Positions 38,428-49,148 of a DNA stretch of 64,000 nucleotides are shown piece after piece. The translations under genes and the position numbers were made by a program. Location of the stretch: NCBI RefSeq assembly GCF_052857255.1, contig NC_135497.1, forward strand, positions 346,096,299 through 346,160,298, written 5' to 3'. This DNA comes from Amblyomma americanum. Lineage: Eukaryota > Arthropoda > Arachnida > Ixodida > Ixodidae. The notes under the pieces were generated by a model, which was not told the DNA's origin, ran no database searches, and saw only the letters and a list, made by a program, of their open reading frames with translations. Numbering within the stretch: position 1 is the stretch's first letter; each line of letters opens with the position of its first letter.

Positions 38428-41400
38428 AGGGGATGACCCTTTGGCCTAAAAACGGGGGCAGAGAGGTAAGCAGCAAGCGCGGCTTGGCTGGGTAAAGCCA
38501 AGTGCACTATACCCGTATGTCTGGCGTTAAAGTTATGAGTGAGACTAGTGCGGTGTGATGGCTGGTGTGCCGTGGGGAGAATACAGTTTTCTTAAGTGTA
38601 ACCTGCCACCGCATGGGCACCCAGACCAAGTGGCGTGCCGACGGACGGCACGGGGCTCAGCCATCGCGGATGTCGTAGGCTTTAGGGCGTAGGCTACGGC
38701 ATCGGCCACGGCTCAGCAGTCGGTTTTATCAGTGCCAGCACACGGAGAAACGTCCGACACACTGGCAGCGGAAGAGGTGGCGGTGGCTGCGCGACTGTTG
38801 CGTGTGTAAGAGCGCCAGTGGTCCACAGTGTCTGGTATGAGAGCAAACCCAGACCGCAAGCTGTGCAGAAACATTTGTCCGTGCCTCGGAAAGACGAGGG
38901 TAAAGGGTGACGGCTAAGCCGCACCGTCACTCGTGTGGGGGCCTGTCACTTTTTAGACGTGTCACGCAGTGTTCTACGCGTGTTGTAATGGATCGACGGT
39001 GGTGGTGAAGGCGGCTGTCCGCACGATTAGGGAATTGAAGGATCCTCAGAGTGGTGGCACGTGCTTGTGAGGGAGGCGATGCGGTATGAGCTTGTGGCGC
39101 GCGACACCTCTTCGTGTGCCAGCACGTTGGCAGCTAACGTTGATGGCTAACATGCCTATGCTCGGGGAAAACTTTTTCAGGCAGTGCTGCTGATGCTAGC
39201 CAGGAAAGGGAAGTGACTCGCCTTTGTCCCCGCGCAGTGGGAAGTGTGCTCCGCAGCCCTAGCGACCCGGCACTGCCTCTCCAACTTCTCCTCTTTCGCC
39301 CCTCCACACCCTTACCTCAAACAACGAAAGACCGACTCCCCACGGCACGAGGGCAAAGGCCCGTCTCTCTCTCTCTTTCCTGCCTAGCATCTGCTGCATT
39401 TCAAAAAAACAGTTGTCGCCGAGTATAGCGGGTGTGGATTCGTTAGGCACACACTGCACACTCATTCGTAATGAGGTTCGTTAAAAAAGTTTGGCTGCGT
39501 GGATTGTGGCATTCGCGGTATGCACTTTGATAGTAAATGTAAAGGAGGAGGGGTTGATATCTGATGCAGTCGCCAGTATTTGGAATATCTGAAAGAAAAA
39601 TAACCTCTGTGATCTATGACGCAATATCTTCAGCAACTGAAAATTGCTGTTGGCATAGCAGCCGGCGAAAACACTGATAATAAACTGAAGGACGCCATAA
39701 CTGAATCCTAGTCATTTGGTGAATACTCTGCCTCTGCTTTTCATCATAGCGCTGGGACGGAACTCATCAGCTGCCAGAAGAGTTGCATTAAACGCAAGGT
39801 ATAATTACAATTCAGAAAGGCACCAAAACATTGCTACGTAATCTTTATACGTATTCCACTCCAGCTCCTGGTGGAATTTTTGATCACATACCACAATACA
39901 ATCGAATCAATTTGGCCCTTTTACGCTTTATTGTAGCAGCAGCCAAGATACTTTCGATTTCATTTTATTCTCTTCTCTGGGACAATTGAAATCGGTGGCG
40001 GATGTTATATCTGAATTGTCACAAGTACACGCGCCGTTGCTGTAGTTTAGAGTTATCAATTATTCAACTGACAATCTCTGAGCTACTCTAAGGCTGTATG
40101 CCTATCATTCGGTTAGGTGTTCTCGTGTCAGTTATTTGATGATATGAGTGTTTTACAGATATAGCTTGGCAGAATTTAGAGCTGATTGCTGCTTGATGTG
40201 AAATAAAATTTTTATAAGCGGTACTGGGTGCGTTCTAGAGGCGAAAAAAATTGCGGTTGGTAGTTGTTAAACCGTGATAATATCCAGACTACAGAAGTTT
40301 TAAAACATCTTGACATCATCCGTAGATTTCATGAAGGCTGTCAAATATTGAGGCAAGGCATATATTTGATGACTACCAAATCACTATTAAAGGCCTATCC
40401 GTCACTCATATAGACGAGCTGGAATCCATTCAGAAATGCCCTGCGAGGAATGTAGCTGGAGATTTCGGAACTTTTGCGTGAAGAGCTCTATTACCTGGAA
40501 GACATTGTCTACCATGCGGAAAATCTTGGGACTGAAATGGTTCTACAACATTCGGAGTATTTGTGCTCCCATAAAATAAATGACTGGTCTGAAGCAGCAG
40601 CTCTGCATTTTGGCCAAAAAAGCCAACAGTAAACAAATGAGAAGTTATCAACGCCACACTCATGTACTGACATATAGGTTCTTCCCTCACACTATTCTAG
40701 GCTGGAAAAATCTGCGGAATTAGGGCCTCCGTTTTCGCAAAAGTTGTCGAAATTACAGTATGCAGCACTGTGTCCTTGTGTGCGATTGTATGTAGAAACG
40801 CGCTTCGCTGCCGTGTTCTGTGCTGCTATTGATACTGCTGTGTTGCGACTTTATTTATGTTAACTTACTATTTACACCTGATTATCTTCTGAATACCATA
40901 TCCTATTGTGCTAGCACTCTTGCAATACTGCCTCCTGAGTGCTGCAGACAATCCAGTGATAATAAAAAACTCATAACACCAAATCTCAATTACCCCAAGC
41001 TATTTATGGGAAGATCGAGGCATTTAGGAACTCTTTCTTTCCGCATACTGCTGAAGATTATAATTCTCTTATAGAAGTCGTTTTACAGTCTCTTGATTTT
41101 AAGTTCTTGAAAAGCATCTGTGGTACGGAATTACTGCTTGGTACTGCTTCATATATTTTCTTTTCATTTTTAAACCTGCTGAAGTGGGTCACAGTTCGTT
41201 TATCTTCCTTCCCCCCACACCCCTCTTGCCTAATTTTGTTTAGAGCATGATCAAATAAGCAAAATAAAACAAAAACACTTTTGGTAAGTTCGTTATCTTC
41301 TGTGGAGGAGTCATATGCTGGGTGCCACTAACGTGCTGCGGTTGCCACATCAGCCAAACCTTCAGGTTGTCCGTCAACGAGCGTCAAAGAGAACACGACT

Positions 41401-41884
41401 GCAACGCGCGCCGAGGAAGTAAGGGCAACATAGGTCTTCACTGCCAGCCTTGTAGTACCCGCTATACTCGACTAGGGGGAAGGGGGGGTGGAGAGGACGG
41501 CCCTCCCACTGCCCTTTTCCCCCTCATAAATTATAAATTCGTCCCTGCCTCAAGCCGCGTTGGACCATGGGAGGTGGAATAGCGCCACACATTTGAACCG
41601 ACCACGCTGTCACACCATTCATCAACCCCGAACACCGAGCCCCCTATCACGGTCCTTCATGGCCTTTTTCAGGCAGAAATTTAACGCCTACATTATGGTA
41701 GTTTTTTTGCCAGGCGTCAAAATCAGGTCAGCATTACATGCAGTGAGCTCATTTTTGACGAAGCAGCAAAGACCAGATCGCAACACCTCGAATGGGCTTT
41801 CTCTGGCGTTGTCTCGACTGTGTGTCCTATTTTAACGCGCATGCGCTTTTGAGGCTCACTTTATGCTGACAGCGCTACATATTA
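38428..41884. other. Intergenic DNA, no gene recognised
   Basis: About 3.4 kb with only short frames (under 95 codons). 38520-39460 is GC-rich, and 39480-41300 is A/T-richer. I recognise no element terminus, RNA gene or exon. Confidence 0.45.
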
Positions 41885-42135
41885 GAGTGGTTTGGTTTGG
41901 TTTATCGGTGTTTAACGTCCCAAAGCGACTCAGGCTATGAGGAACTCCTTAAGAACGGATCCGAATAATTTCGACCAGCTGGGGTTCTTTAACTGGCACT
42001 GACATCGCACAGTACACGGACATGTAGAATTTTGCCTCCATCGAAATGCGACTGCAGCTATCGGTATAGAACCCGCGTCTTTCGGGTCAGCAGCCGAGCA
42101 TCATAACCACTAAGCCCCCGTGGCGGCTTCATGTC
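41885..42135 (-). repeat. tRNA-related SINE, minus strand, full-length-looking
   Basis: On the minus strand the head reads GCCGCCACGGGGGCTTAGTG with a box A-like region and CGGGTTCTATACC as a box B-like region. Then come CATTTCGATGGAGGCAAAAT, TGCGATGTCAGTGCCAGTTA, AGAACCCCAGCTGGTCGAAA and TGAGTCGCTTTGGGACGTTA. It ends in an ACCAAACCAAACC tail (plus GGTTTGGTTTGG at about 41891). The core is shared with the repeat at 733-1000, whose tail differs. Confidence 0.85.
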
Positions 42136-42552
42136 AGAATTGGTAAGTACAGTAATTACTTTCTGCCTTTCATTATTCGATTTTTCGAGCTTGCACTCAC
42201 CGTTCTGTGCACTATGATGTCTTCGGGCATCTCAAGTGTTTTTACAAGCCTTGCTTGTTCAAATATGAGTAATTCATTTTTTTTTACTTTTTTTCTGCAT
42301 TTCATGTTGACTTAGTAAACATTATATTGTTATAGTTATTAGGCTTGCTTAATTCCTTTTGTTGGTCTCACTGTCCGGCTGTTCCCATGGTCGTCATAGA
42401 TTTCATCTGAGGGTCTCTTATTTTGAGGTTTATTTAATTTTTTATCTCTGCCGTGTTGGTGGTGTCTTTTCTGGTTTAAAACTATCACTCCTAGTTTTTT
42501 TCTGTACCGCGCTTTCTTCAAATTACGCTCCTGGGACTTGCTTCGTATAAAT
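42136..42552. other. Intergenic flank of the retrotransposon nest
   Basis: A/T-rich, no gene recognised. The last five bases (42548-42552, TAAAT) are the left copy of the Gypsy-A target duplication. Confidence 0.5.
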
Positions 42553-42699
42553 TGTTGTATCGTAGTAATGATAATTAGCAATCAAACAGTACACGTAGCA
42601 TACGGTCGAGCCGATCTCTATTCTCCTACTTCGTCGTCTTCCCTCCCCCCATGCGCGCGAGTGCGTGCAGCGCACTTGCCACACTTCATCTTTATCACA
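42553..42699 (-). repeat. Gypsy-A 3' LTR (147 bp)
   Basis: On the plus strand it starts TGTTGTATCGTAGTAATGAT and ends TTTATCACA, so on the minus strand it is TGTG...CAACA with TG/CA ends. It matches 55401-55547 except at two sites. It is very short for a gypsy LTR, and I see no strong TATA motif. Confidence 0.95.
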
Positions 42700-42711
42700 T
42701 TTCCGCCGCAC
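42700..42711 (-). promoter_or_regulatory. Gypsy-A polypurine tract candidate
   Basis: Immediately upstream of the 3' LTR on the minus strand the sequence is GTGCGGCGGAAA, purine-rich and in the right place for plus-strand priming. Position is the main support. Confidence 0.5.
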
Positions 42712-42729
42712 TTAAAAAAAACAAAATGT

Positions 42730-44025
42730 CTAGCGGATGTCATAGTCTTTGAACCATGCGGGCCGCTTCTTTTTGCGAGTACTTCGGCGAGGCGGCGCAG
42801 GAGGTGAAGCCGCAGTTGCCGCTGTGGATTTACTACACGAGGGTTGAGGAGCGGCTGCCGATTCCGGAGCGGGCGGAACGGCTGGCATCATATGGATTGA
42901 AGGCGCGTCCGAAAAAGGACCCTGGACCACGGTTCCGGACTGTGGACTGGGCGGCGGCATTCGGTTGCCGTCGATAGGCGGCGAAATATCAGCGAAAAGG
43001 GCCGCTGGAGCTAAGGAGGACAGTTGCTGCTGAACTACTACTGGGCGAACCGCAGAAAACTTGGACGCGTGCCACACTCGCCCATCATCCAGCAGATAAG
43101 ATGCAGGTCCACGCTGCTCCACAACCTTCCGAGGCTCCGAAAACCGAGCTGACAGTTTGCCTCGCACATTTGGTTTGCGGACACGCACGTACTGGCCAAT
43201 CTGAAAGTCACGACACTGGGCGCCACTCCGCTGGTCCGCATAAAGCTTGTATTGCGCTTGTTTCTCGTCAAGCCTCTGCCGCAAAAGCTTAAGCGCTTTT
43301 GTCGGATCCATTGAGAAGGACTGATCCGGCAGTCCTACGACGTTAAGTCTTGTGCGGGGCAACCGGCCATGAAGAAGGACAGCTGGTGCAATTCCTGTCG
43401 TGGCATGGGGCGTACAGCGGTAGACACCGAGGTAGTCCACAATCGCTGTACGTAGGTCGCGTCGCTCGCACAGAGCTAGCTGAATGTAGGACTTAAGCAC
43501 TCGATTGAATCGTTCAACGAGTCCATTAGCTTGGGGATGGTACACTGAAGAGTAGCAATGGCGTATCCCCCGTTCGCGGAGGAAAGTTTGCATGGCCATC
43601 GATGAAAATTGAGGTCCGTGGTCAGAGACAATCTCTTGAGGGTAACCCTCACGAGCGAAGAGGCCAAGCAGGAATTCTTGAACGGTTTGAGTTGTGATGG
43701 CATCAGCGAAGACAACTTCTGGCCACTTACTGTAATAATCCATGAGAGTAATCGCGAAGCGGCAGCCACGGGGAGCTTGGTCGAAAGGCCCCACGATATC
43801 AATGGCAACCTTATCCCAAGGTTTCTCTGGGAAGGCGACAGGTTGCAGAGGAGCTGCCACCGGACGAGCCGATTTGTCACAGGGCTGGCACACGACGCAT
43901 GTCCGTACCATTTCTTCGACGTGCTCGTCCATTCCCGGCCACCAGTAGAGCTCTCGCAGTCGACTTTTCGTGCGGCTGATCCCGGAGTGTGACTCGTGCG
44001 CGATGTCCATGAGGCGTCGTCGCAA
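42730..44025 (-). pseudogene. Gypsy-A integrase region
   Basis: A 431-codon open stretch containing a full integrase. The HHCC zinc region (HESHSG near residue 10, CVVCQ near residue 43) is followed by a DDE core with VAIDIVGPF, IVSDHGPQF and YHPQANGLVERFN supplying the two Asp and the Glu. A C-terminal region ends in a basic RRSTRKKKRPAWF tail. Integrase joins the cDNA ends to target DNA. The stretch is separated from the RNase H part only by a TAA at about 44053-44055 in the same frame, so the integrase itself looks intact but is not translated with the rest. It ends 30 bp before the 3' LTR. Confidence 0.92.
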
Positions 44026-44055
44026 ACTTTCGGGAACGACGAGCCTGTCACCTCG

Positions 44056-44570
44056 TTACAAGACGCCTTGCACGACGGACAGCTCCGAGCGCAGGAGATA
44101 GTATGGCCTAAGGTTCTCCGGTAGGGATTTCTTGTCCGGCCATGTCGCCGATGTAAACTGAATGGCTTGAGCAACTGCCGCGTCGCTGATGGTTGCCTCT
44201 TGAAGCTCTTGTAGAGTCACAGCTGGCGATAGCAGGCAGACGAATTCGTCGTCACTGGCGTCGAACTCACTGGGCTCACTGCACGATGTGGTCGGTAAGG
44301 GAAGGCGAGACAGAGCATCATCCGCAACAGAGTTGTCATTGCCTTTTCGGTACTCTACAGTGTAGTTGTAGCACAACAGGCGAGCCGACCAACGTGAAAT
44401 TCGCAACGGCCGATGGCCCGTTCCTTTCGTCGACAGCAAAATGACAAGTGCACTGTGGTCGGTGCGTAGAACAAAAGGCCGGCCCCACAAATACACGTGC
44501 CACCGTTCGCACGCCCAAACGCAAGCTAGGGCCACACGTTCACCAACAGAGTACTTTCTTTCTTGGGGTG
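44056..44570 (-). pseudogene. Gypsy-A RNase H, C-terminal part
   Basis: It starts at the Gypsy-B insertion point and carries the second half of the RNase H domain: ALACVWACERWHVYLWG, LRTDHSALV and NSVADDALSRLP, the last including the conserved Asp region near the end of gypsy RNase H. A linker of about 80 codons follows, then a TAA. The first half of the same domain is on the other side of Gypsy-B (49723-49877) and the reading frame agrees between them. RNase H would degrade the RNA strand of the cDNA hybrid. Confidence 0.9.
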
Positions 44571-45144
44571 TGTTACGTTTCGCCTACGACGCGCGGTATA
44601 GCCGGCGCGGATGCAACGGACGCCGGGGCTTCGTTCAAAGTGGCGGTCATTTTGGGCCTGTTCAGTGCTGCCGTAACGCCTCCCGCCAAGCGCGTCCAGG
44701 CAGGTTTCAATGCCACGTGTCGTCGTGTGTGCGTGTGTGTGTGTGTGCATGTTGGTGCCCACGCTTGTGAAAGCGCGGCAGCCGGGGAGAGGAGCTCCCC
44801 AACTGGGAGGCGAGGAGGTCTGACCGGCGCCGGCCCGGCGGACGCGCCCGTCACGTCTGTACATGTCCGTGCGTCGCCGTCTCGTGCGACTCATCCCAAG
44901 CCGTTCCTTCTTGCCCTCGACTCCGAGGGTATAAAAGGCAGCTGCGCCGGACGCCAAAGAGACTTCGATTTCTTCCTTCGAGTAACGTGGTCGCCCTGAC
45001 CGGCTGCTCTTTTGCGATGCCAGAATAAACAAGTTGTTCTGTTGCCAGTCGACTCATCCTTTGCCGGGACCTTCGGATGTTTCCAGCTTTGCCCCAGGCC
45101 GCCAGGCCAACGCTACCCTTGGGGCTTGCAACCCTTTTGCAACA
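44571..45144 (+). repeat. Gypsy-B 5' LTR (574 bp)
   Basis: TG...CA termini. It contains TATAAAAG at 44930-44937 (core promoter candidate) and AATAAA at 45024-45029 (polyadenylation signal candidate), which puts U3, R and U5 in the expected order. A (GT)n run lies near 44730-44748. Long open frames across the LTR on both strands are incidental. Confidence 0.96.
44930..44937 (+). promoter_or_regulatory. TATA box of the Gypsy-B 5' LTR
   Basis: TATAAAAG inside the 5' LTR, about 90 bp upstream of AATAAA. The same motif is at 49508-49515 in the 3' LTR. It probably directs transcription of the element RNA. Confidence 0.7.
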
Positions 45145-45146
45145 AC

Positions 45147-45163
45147 TGGTTGCCAGCGGTGAG
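45147..45163 (+). promoter_or_regulatory. Gypsy-B primer binding site candidate
   Basis: TGGTTGCCAGCGGTGAG starts two bases after the 5' LTR. TGG at this position is what pairs with the CCA end of a priming tRNA. I cannot name the tRNA from the sequence alone. Confidence 0.6.
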
Positions 45164-45458
45164 ATCCCGACAACGGAGGCCAGCAGCGAAGATATGGGGT
45201 CAACTGTATGCTGAGCAGCACAACGACCATCCGGGAGCAGTGCAACGACCCCTGTGTGATGACTGGTTGCCTGCAGCGGAACGACTGCGCTGAATTCTTG
45301 GCTGCGAGGTTTGGTGAGTGCGGGACTTTCTTCTTCTGAGTTTTGCCAGGCTTTTGTTAGTGTCAGAAACAGAGCTGGTAATTGTGTTGTCGTTGCTGCC
45401 GGGTTAGTTTGCGGCAAGACAATAGTAGGCAGTAGAGAAAGCAGCATTCGGAGCAGCC

Positions 45459-48400
45459 ATGGATTTGAAGTCGTTGCGCAAACCGAAATTGCTGGAGCTT
45501 GCAAGAGAGTTGGGTCTGGATGTCTCAGACAAACTCAGAAAACCAGAACTGCTAAGGGTTATTCTTGAGTTGGAGGCTGAGGATGACGAGCTGTCGGAAT
45601 GCCTTGAGACAATTGAGGATAGGGAGCAAAAAGAGGAGCGCGAACGTAAAGAACAAAAAGAGAAAGACGAGCGCGAACGTAAAGAACAAAAAGAGAAAGA
45701 CGAGCGCGAACGTAAAGAACAAAAAGAAAAAGAGAAAGAGGAGCGCGAACGTAAAGAGCAAAAAGAGAAAGAAGAGCGCGACCGTCAACACGCTTTGGAA
45801 ATGAAGCGTCTCGAGGTAGAGATGGAACGCGCTCGTAATGGAAGTCAGGCACACGGTGCAGGAGAACGGGTATCGTTCAAAATGACTGACCTGATGCGGC
45901 TGTTTAAGCTTGGAGAGGACATTGGTTTGTTCCTGGTTAACTTTGAGCGAACGTGCGAGAAGCAGGGGTTCTCTCGGGAAACGTGGCCACAGCGCTTGCT
46001 CACTTTGTTGCCCGGCGAGGCGGCCGACGTAGTCGCTCGCTTGAAGAGAGAGGAGGCAGAGGATTTCGACCAAGTGAAATCGAGTCTGCTAAAAAAGTAC
46101 AGGCTGTCAGCGGAGGCGTTCCGTCGGAAGTTTCGGGAAAATGAAAAAGGCAGAAGCGAGTCATATACAGAGTTTGCCTACAGGCTTATGTCAAACATGC
46201 AGGAGTGGCTCAAAGAAGAGAAAGCGTTTGGTGACCACGAGAAAATTCTGCAGTGTTTCGGGCTAGAACAGTTTTATAGTCGGTTACCTGAGAACGTGCG
46301 ATACTGGGTCTTGGATAGGCCAGACGTTAGTACAGTGGCTAAAGCCGCCGAGCTAGCCGAGGAGTTTGTGACGCGTCGGGCTCGCGGAGCTAAGGACGGT
46401 CAAAGGGGTGAATTTGGCTGCAAGTCTGAGAGGCCGAAGTTCACACCCATGAGTGCAAGGGGGGACACACGTAGTGCGGATGCGAGTGAAAGCAGTCCGA
46501 CCGAACGTAAGGAGACGGCGGCAGCCGAAGCCGAACGCAGAAAGCGGTTCGAGACGAGGCAAGCGCGCGTGTGTTATACGTGCCAGAAGCCGGGTCACTT
46601 TTCGGCGCAGTGTCCAGAAACAAAAAGAGAAGTCGTGTGTTTGTCATTATGTAGCACTGACGAGAACATGAAGCTTCTCGAGCCTTACATGCGAGACTTC
46701 CTCGTGAACGGGAAAGAGTGCCGAGTGCTTCGTGATTCCGCAGCTACAATGGATGTAGTTCACCCCTCTTACGTAGAACCCGATATGTTCACGGGCGAGT
46801 GCGCATGGATCAAGCAAGCCGTGGAAGCTCATAGCGTGTGTCTGCCCGTATCAAAAGTGCTTATTGAAGGACCTTTCGGAGCACTTGAGACGGAGGCCGT
46901 AGTGTCATCTATGCTGCCCCCCCAGTACCCGTACCTATTTTCGAACAGGTCCGATCACCTCCTGCGCGAGAAGGGGCTTTTGTTTGGTGAGGCTAGCGTT
47001 CAGGCCTTAACCAGATCGAGAGTTCGGGAGCTCGCTGCAAAGGCGGTAGTTGCGGGGCCGACGTTGTCGAATAATGAAAAAGGGTCGGAGGCGCAGCAAG
47101 CTGATATTCAGAGCACGTCCGAACTGAATAAAATTGAGCCTGTAGCGTTGAAGGCACCAGGTACTGGAGAGGAAATGCCCGACACGGGAAAGTTAGAAGA
47201 GCTTCCGGTCGAGCTTCCGGGACTAGGCTCAGTGACGAACAAGGAAGACACCGATCAGGTCATTAGTGACTTAATCATTAAAGCACCGCTGTCGGCTGAG
47301 CAGAAAACCGAACTACACCAACTCTTACAAGAGTTTCAAGGTCAGTTCTCTGAGAGGCCTGGTAGGACTTCTGTCCTTACTCATGATATAGAACTTACCT
47401 CGCCAGAGCCAGTACGATCCAAGGCGTACCGGGTGTCACCCCGCCAGCGCGATATTATGGAGGCTGAGGTAAAGAAAATGCTACAGCTCGGTGTTATTGA
47501 GGCGGGTGAGAGTGATTATACCTCCCCTTTGATTTTAGTTGAGGTACCGGGAAAGGAACCCCGTCCTTGCGTCGACTACCGCAGGCTTATTTCCATCACT
47601 AAGGATCAAATTCATCCGATCCCTAACATCGAGGAGCGCCTTGAGAAAGTTAGTAGCGCTCAGTTTATTTCCACCCTAGATCTTGTCAGGGGTTATTGGC
47701 AGGTTCCACTTACAGAAGAGGCTAGTAGGTATGCGGCGTTCATTTCACCAATGGGAACATTCCGTCCTAAAGTTTTGAGTTTTGGTTTGAAGAACGCGCC
47801 ATACTGCTTTTCAAGCCTCATGGACAAAGTGTTGCGGGGACAGGAAGAATTCGCTTTACCGTATTTAGACGACGTAGCGATATTCTCCGCATCCTGGTCT
47901 GAGCATATGGCACACTTGCGGGCAGTGCTAACCCGCCTGCGCGAAGCGGGCTTGACAGTCAAGGCTCCCAAGTGCCAATTAGCACAGGCCGAGGTTGTCT
48001 ACCTCGGTCACGTGATTGGACAGGGTCGTCGCCGCCCCTCTGAAATAAAGGTGGCCGCTGTGCGAGACTTCCCGCAACCGCGCACGAAGACCGATATTCG
48101 GTCGTTCTTAGGTGTCGCCGGCTACTATCAGAGGTACATTCCCAGGTACTCCGATATCGCGGCTCCCCTGACGGATGCTCTAAGAAAAACAGAGCCCCAA
48201 ACAGTCGTCTGGAGCGAGACAAAGGAAAGAGCTTTTAGCGCCTTAAAGAGCGCCCTAACAAGCCAGCCTGTGCTACGATCGCCAGACTACACAAAAGGGT
48301 TCGTTGTTCAGTGCGATGCTAGTGAGCGAGGCATGGGCGTTGTACTGTGCCAAAGGGACAATGGAGAAGTGGAACACCCCGTCCTGTATGCTAGTCGTAA

Positions 48401-48668
48401 GCTGACCTGTCGTGAGCAGGCGTACATCGCCACCGAGAAAGAGTGTGCGTGTCTCGTGTGGGCCGTTCAGAAATTGTCATGCTACCAAGCCGGCTCGAGG
48501 TTTATCATTGAGACGGATCACTGCCCTCTCCAATGGCTGCAGACCATCTCTCCCAAAAATGGCCGCCTCCTGCGCTGGAGCCTCGCTTTGCAACAATATT
48601 CCTTTGAGGTGCGTTACAAAAAGGGGAGTCTCAACGGTAACGCCGATGGCTTAAGTCGAAGCCCCTAA
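45459..48668 (+). CDS. Gypsy-B Gag-protease-RT-RNase H polyprotein
   Basis: 1069 codons from an ATG. Residues 1-45 are a helical Leu/Lys-rich start, and 55-115 are a Lys/Glu/Arg-rich coiled-coil-like stretch made of imperfect 11-residue repeats. Residues about 135-305 resemble Gag capsid with a SCAN-like look (GEDIGLFLVNFERTCE, LLPGEAADVV). A zinc knuckle has C372, C375, H380 and C385. A protease-like region has Asp-Ser-Ala at 426-428 where D-T/S-G is usual. RT has CVDYRRL, STLDLVRGYWQVPL and YLDD at 802-805. RNase H has QCDASERGMG (Asp 953) and ETDHCPLQWL, and the frame ends at NADGLSRSP. It makes cDNA from element RNA in a particle. No integrase is encoded, so integration would need one in trans. 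The frame is unbroken. Confidence 0.95.
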   Translation: MDLKSLRKPKLLELARELGLDVSDKLRKPELLRVILELEAEDDELSECLETIEDREQKEERERKEQKEKDERERKEQKEKDERERKEQKEKEKEERERKEQKEKEERDRQHALEMKRLEVEMERARNGSQAHGAGERVSFKMTDLMRLFKLGEDIGLFLVNFERTCEKQGFSRETWPQRLLTLLPGEAADVVARLKREEAEDFDQVKSSLLKKYRLSAEAFRRKFRENEKGRSESYTEFAYRLMSNMQEWLKEEKAFGDHEKILQCFGLEQFYSRLPENVRYWVLDRPDVSTVAKAAELAEEFVTRRARGAKDGQRGEFGCKSERPKFTPMSARGDTRSADASESSPTERKETAAAEAERRKRFETRQARVCYTCQKPGHFSAQCPETKREVVCLSLCSTDENMKLLEPYMRDFLVNGKECRVLRDSAATMDVVHPSYVEPDMFTGECAWIKQAVEAHSVCLPVSKVLIEGPFGALETEAVVSSMLPPQYPYLFSNRSDHLLREKGLLFGEASVQALTRSRVRELAAKAVVAGPTLSNNEKGSEAQQADIQSTSELNKIEPVALKAPGTGEEMPDTGKLEELPVELPGLGSVTNKEDTDQVISDLIIKAPLSAEQKTELHQLLQEFQGQFSERPGRTSVLTHDIELTSPEPVRSKAYRVSPRQRDIMEAEVKKMLQLGVIEAGESDYTSPLILVEVPGKEPRPCVDYRRLISITKDQIHPIPNIEERLEKVSSAQFISTLDLVRGYWQVPLTEEASRYAAFISPMGTFRPKVLSFGLKNAPYCFSSLMDKVLRGQEEFALPYLDDVAIFSASWSEHMAHLRAVLTRLREAGLTVKAPKCQLAQAEVVYLGHVIGQGRRRPSEIKVAAVRDFPQPRTKTDIRSFLGVAGYYQRYIPRYSDIAAPLTDALRKTEPQTVVWSETKERAFSALKSALTSQPVLRSPDYTKGFVVQCDASERGMGVVLCQRDNGEVEHPVLYASRKLTCREQAYIATEKECACLVWAVQKLSCYQAGSRFIIETDHCPLQWLQTISPKNGRLLRWSLALQQYSFEVRYKKGSLNGNADGLSRSP
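45640..45790 (+). repeat. In-frame tandem repeat inside Gypsy-B Gag
   Basis: About four units of roughly 33 bp, with CGCGAACGTAAAGA and ACAAAAAGAGAAAG as the shared parts, encode repeating Glu-Arg-Lys-Glu-Gln-Lys-Glu-Lys. Unit number could vary between copies without breaking the frame. Confidence 0.9.
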
Positions 48669-49148
48669 CGTAGGAATCCGCCTCAAAGTTGTTTGTTACT
48701 GATGTTTTCTTCCTGAGGCAGGATTTTTAACATATTGCTTTTGTTTAGTGTTTTAAAGGGATTATGTGCTTTCTAGTGCAATTTTCCAATTTGTGGACGC
48801 GTTCTGAGTGCTGCTTGACTACTGTACGGAACTAGGCAGTAGTATAAAAGGGGAAAGAGCCTGGCATAGCTTAGTGAGGGTTGTCTCGTGCTTGCTGACT
48901 GAGCGGTTGCGTTTCGGCGTAGTTCTAACGCTTGCTGGGAACGAGCACAAATATGGCAACTCTCCCGAAGTCACTTTGCAGTGCCCTGTGTGAACCTGAA
49001 CCTGAGAACGAGGCCTTCTCTGTGCGCTGCGCTCATGCAACGCCGAGGGACGACCGATTTCGATTACGAGCATCATCGAGCGACATCCCTCTGGACAGCG
49101 GATGCAGTCCCCTGACCATCGGGATCTCCTTCTCCCGGCGGGGCGGTC
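48669..49148 (+). other. Gypsy-B 3' non-coding region in the usual integrase position
   Basis: 480 bp between the stop codon and the 3' LTR. No HHCC or DDE integrase motif is visible in any plus frame. It contains TATAAAAG at 48843-48850, the same motif as in the LTR promoter, followed by no long frame. It is far too short for the roughly 350-450 codons of a gypsy integrase. Confidence 0.75.

Noticed and set aside
38520..39460. Host exon in the GC-rich segment
   Set aside because: Frames are short, differ in strand, and no splice-framed conserved motif was seen.
44448..44999. Long open frames on both strands across the Gypsy-B LTRs (also 48819-49868)
   Set aside because: They fall in LTR sequence, appear twice because the LTR is duplicated, and cross element borders; the GC-rich LTR simply lacks stops.
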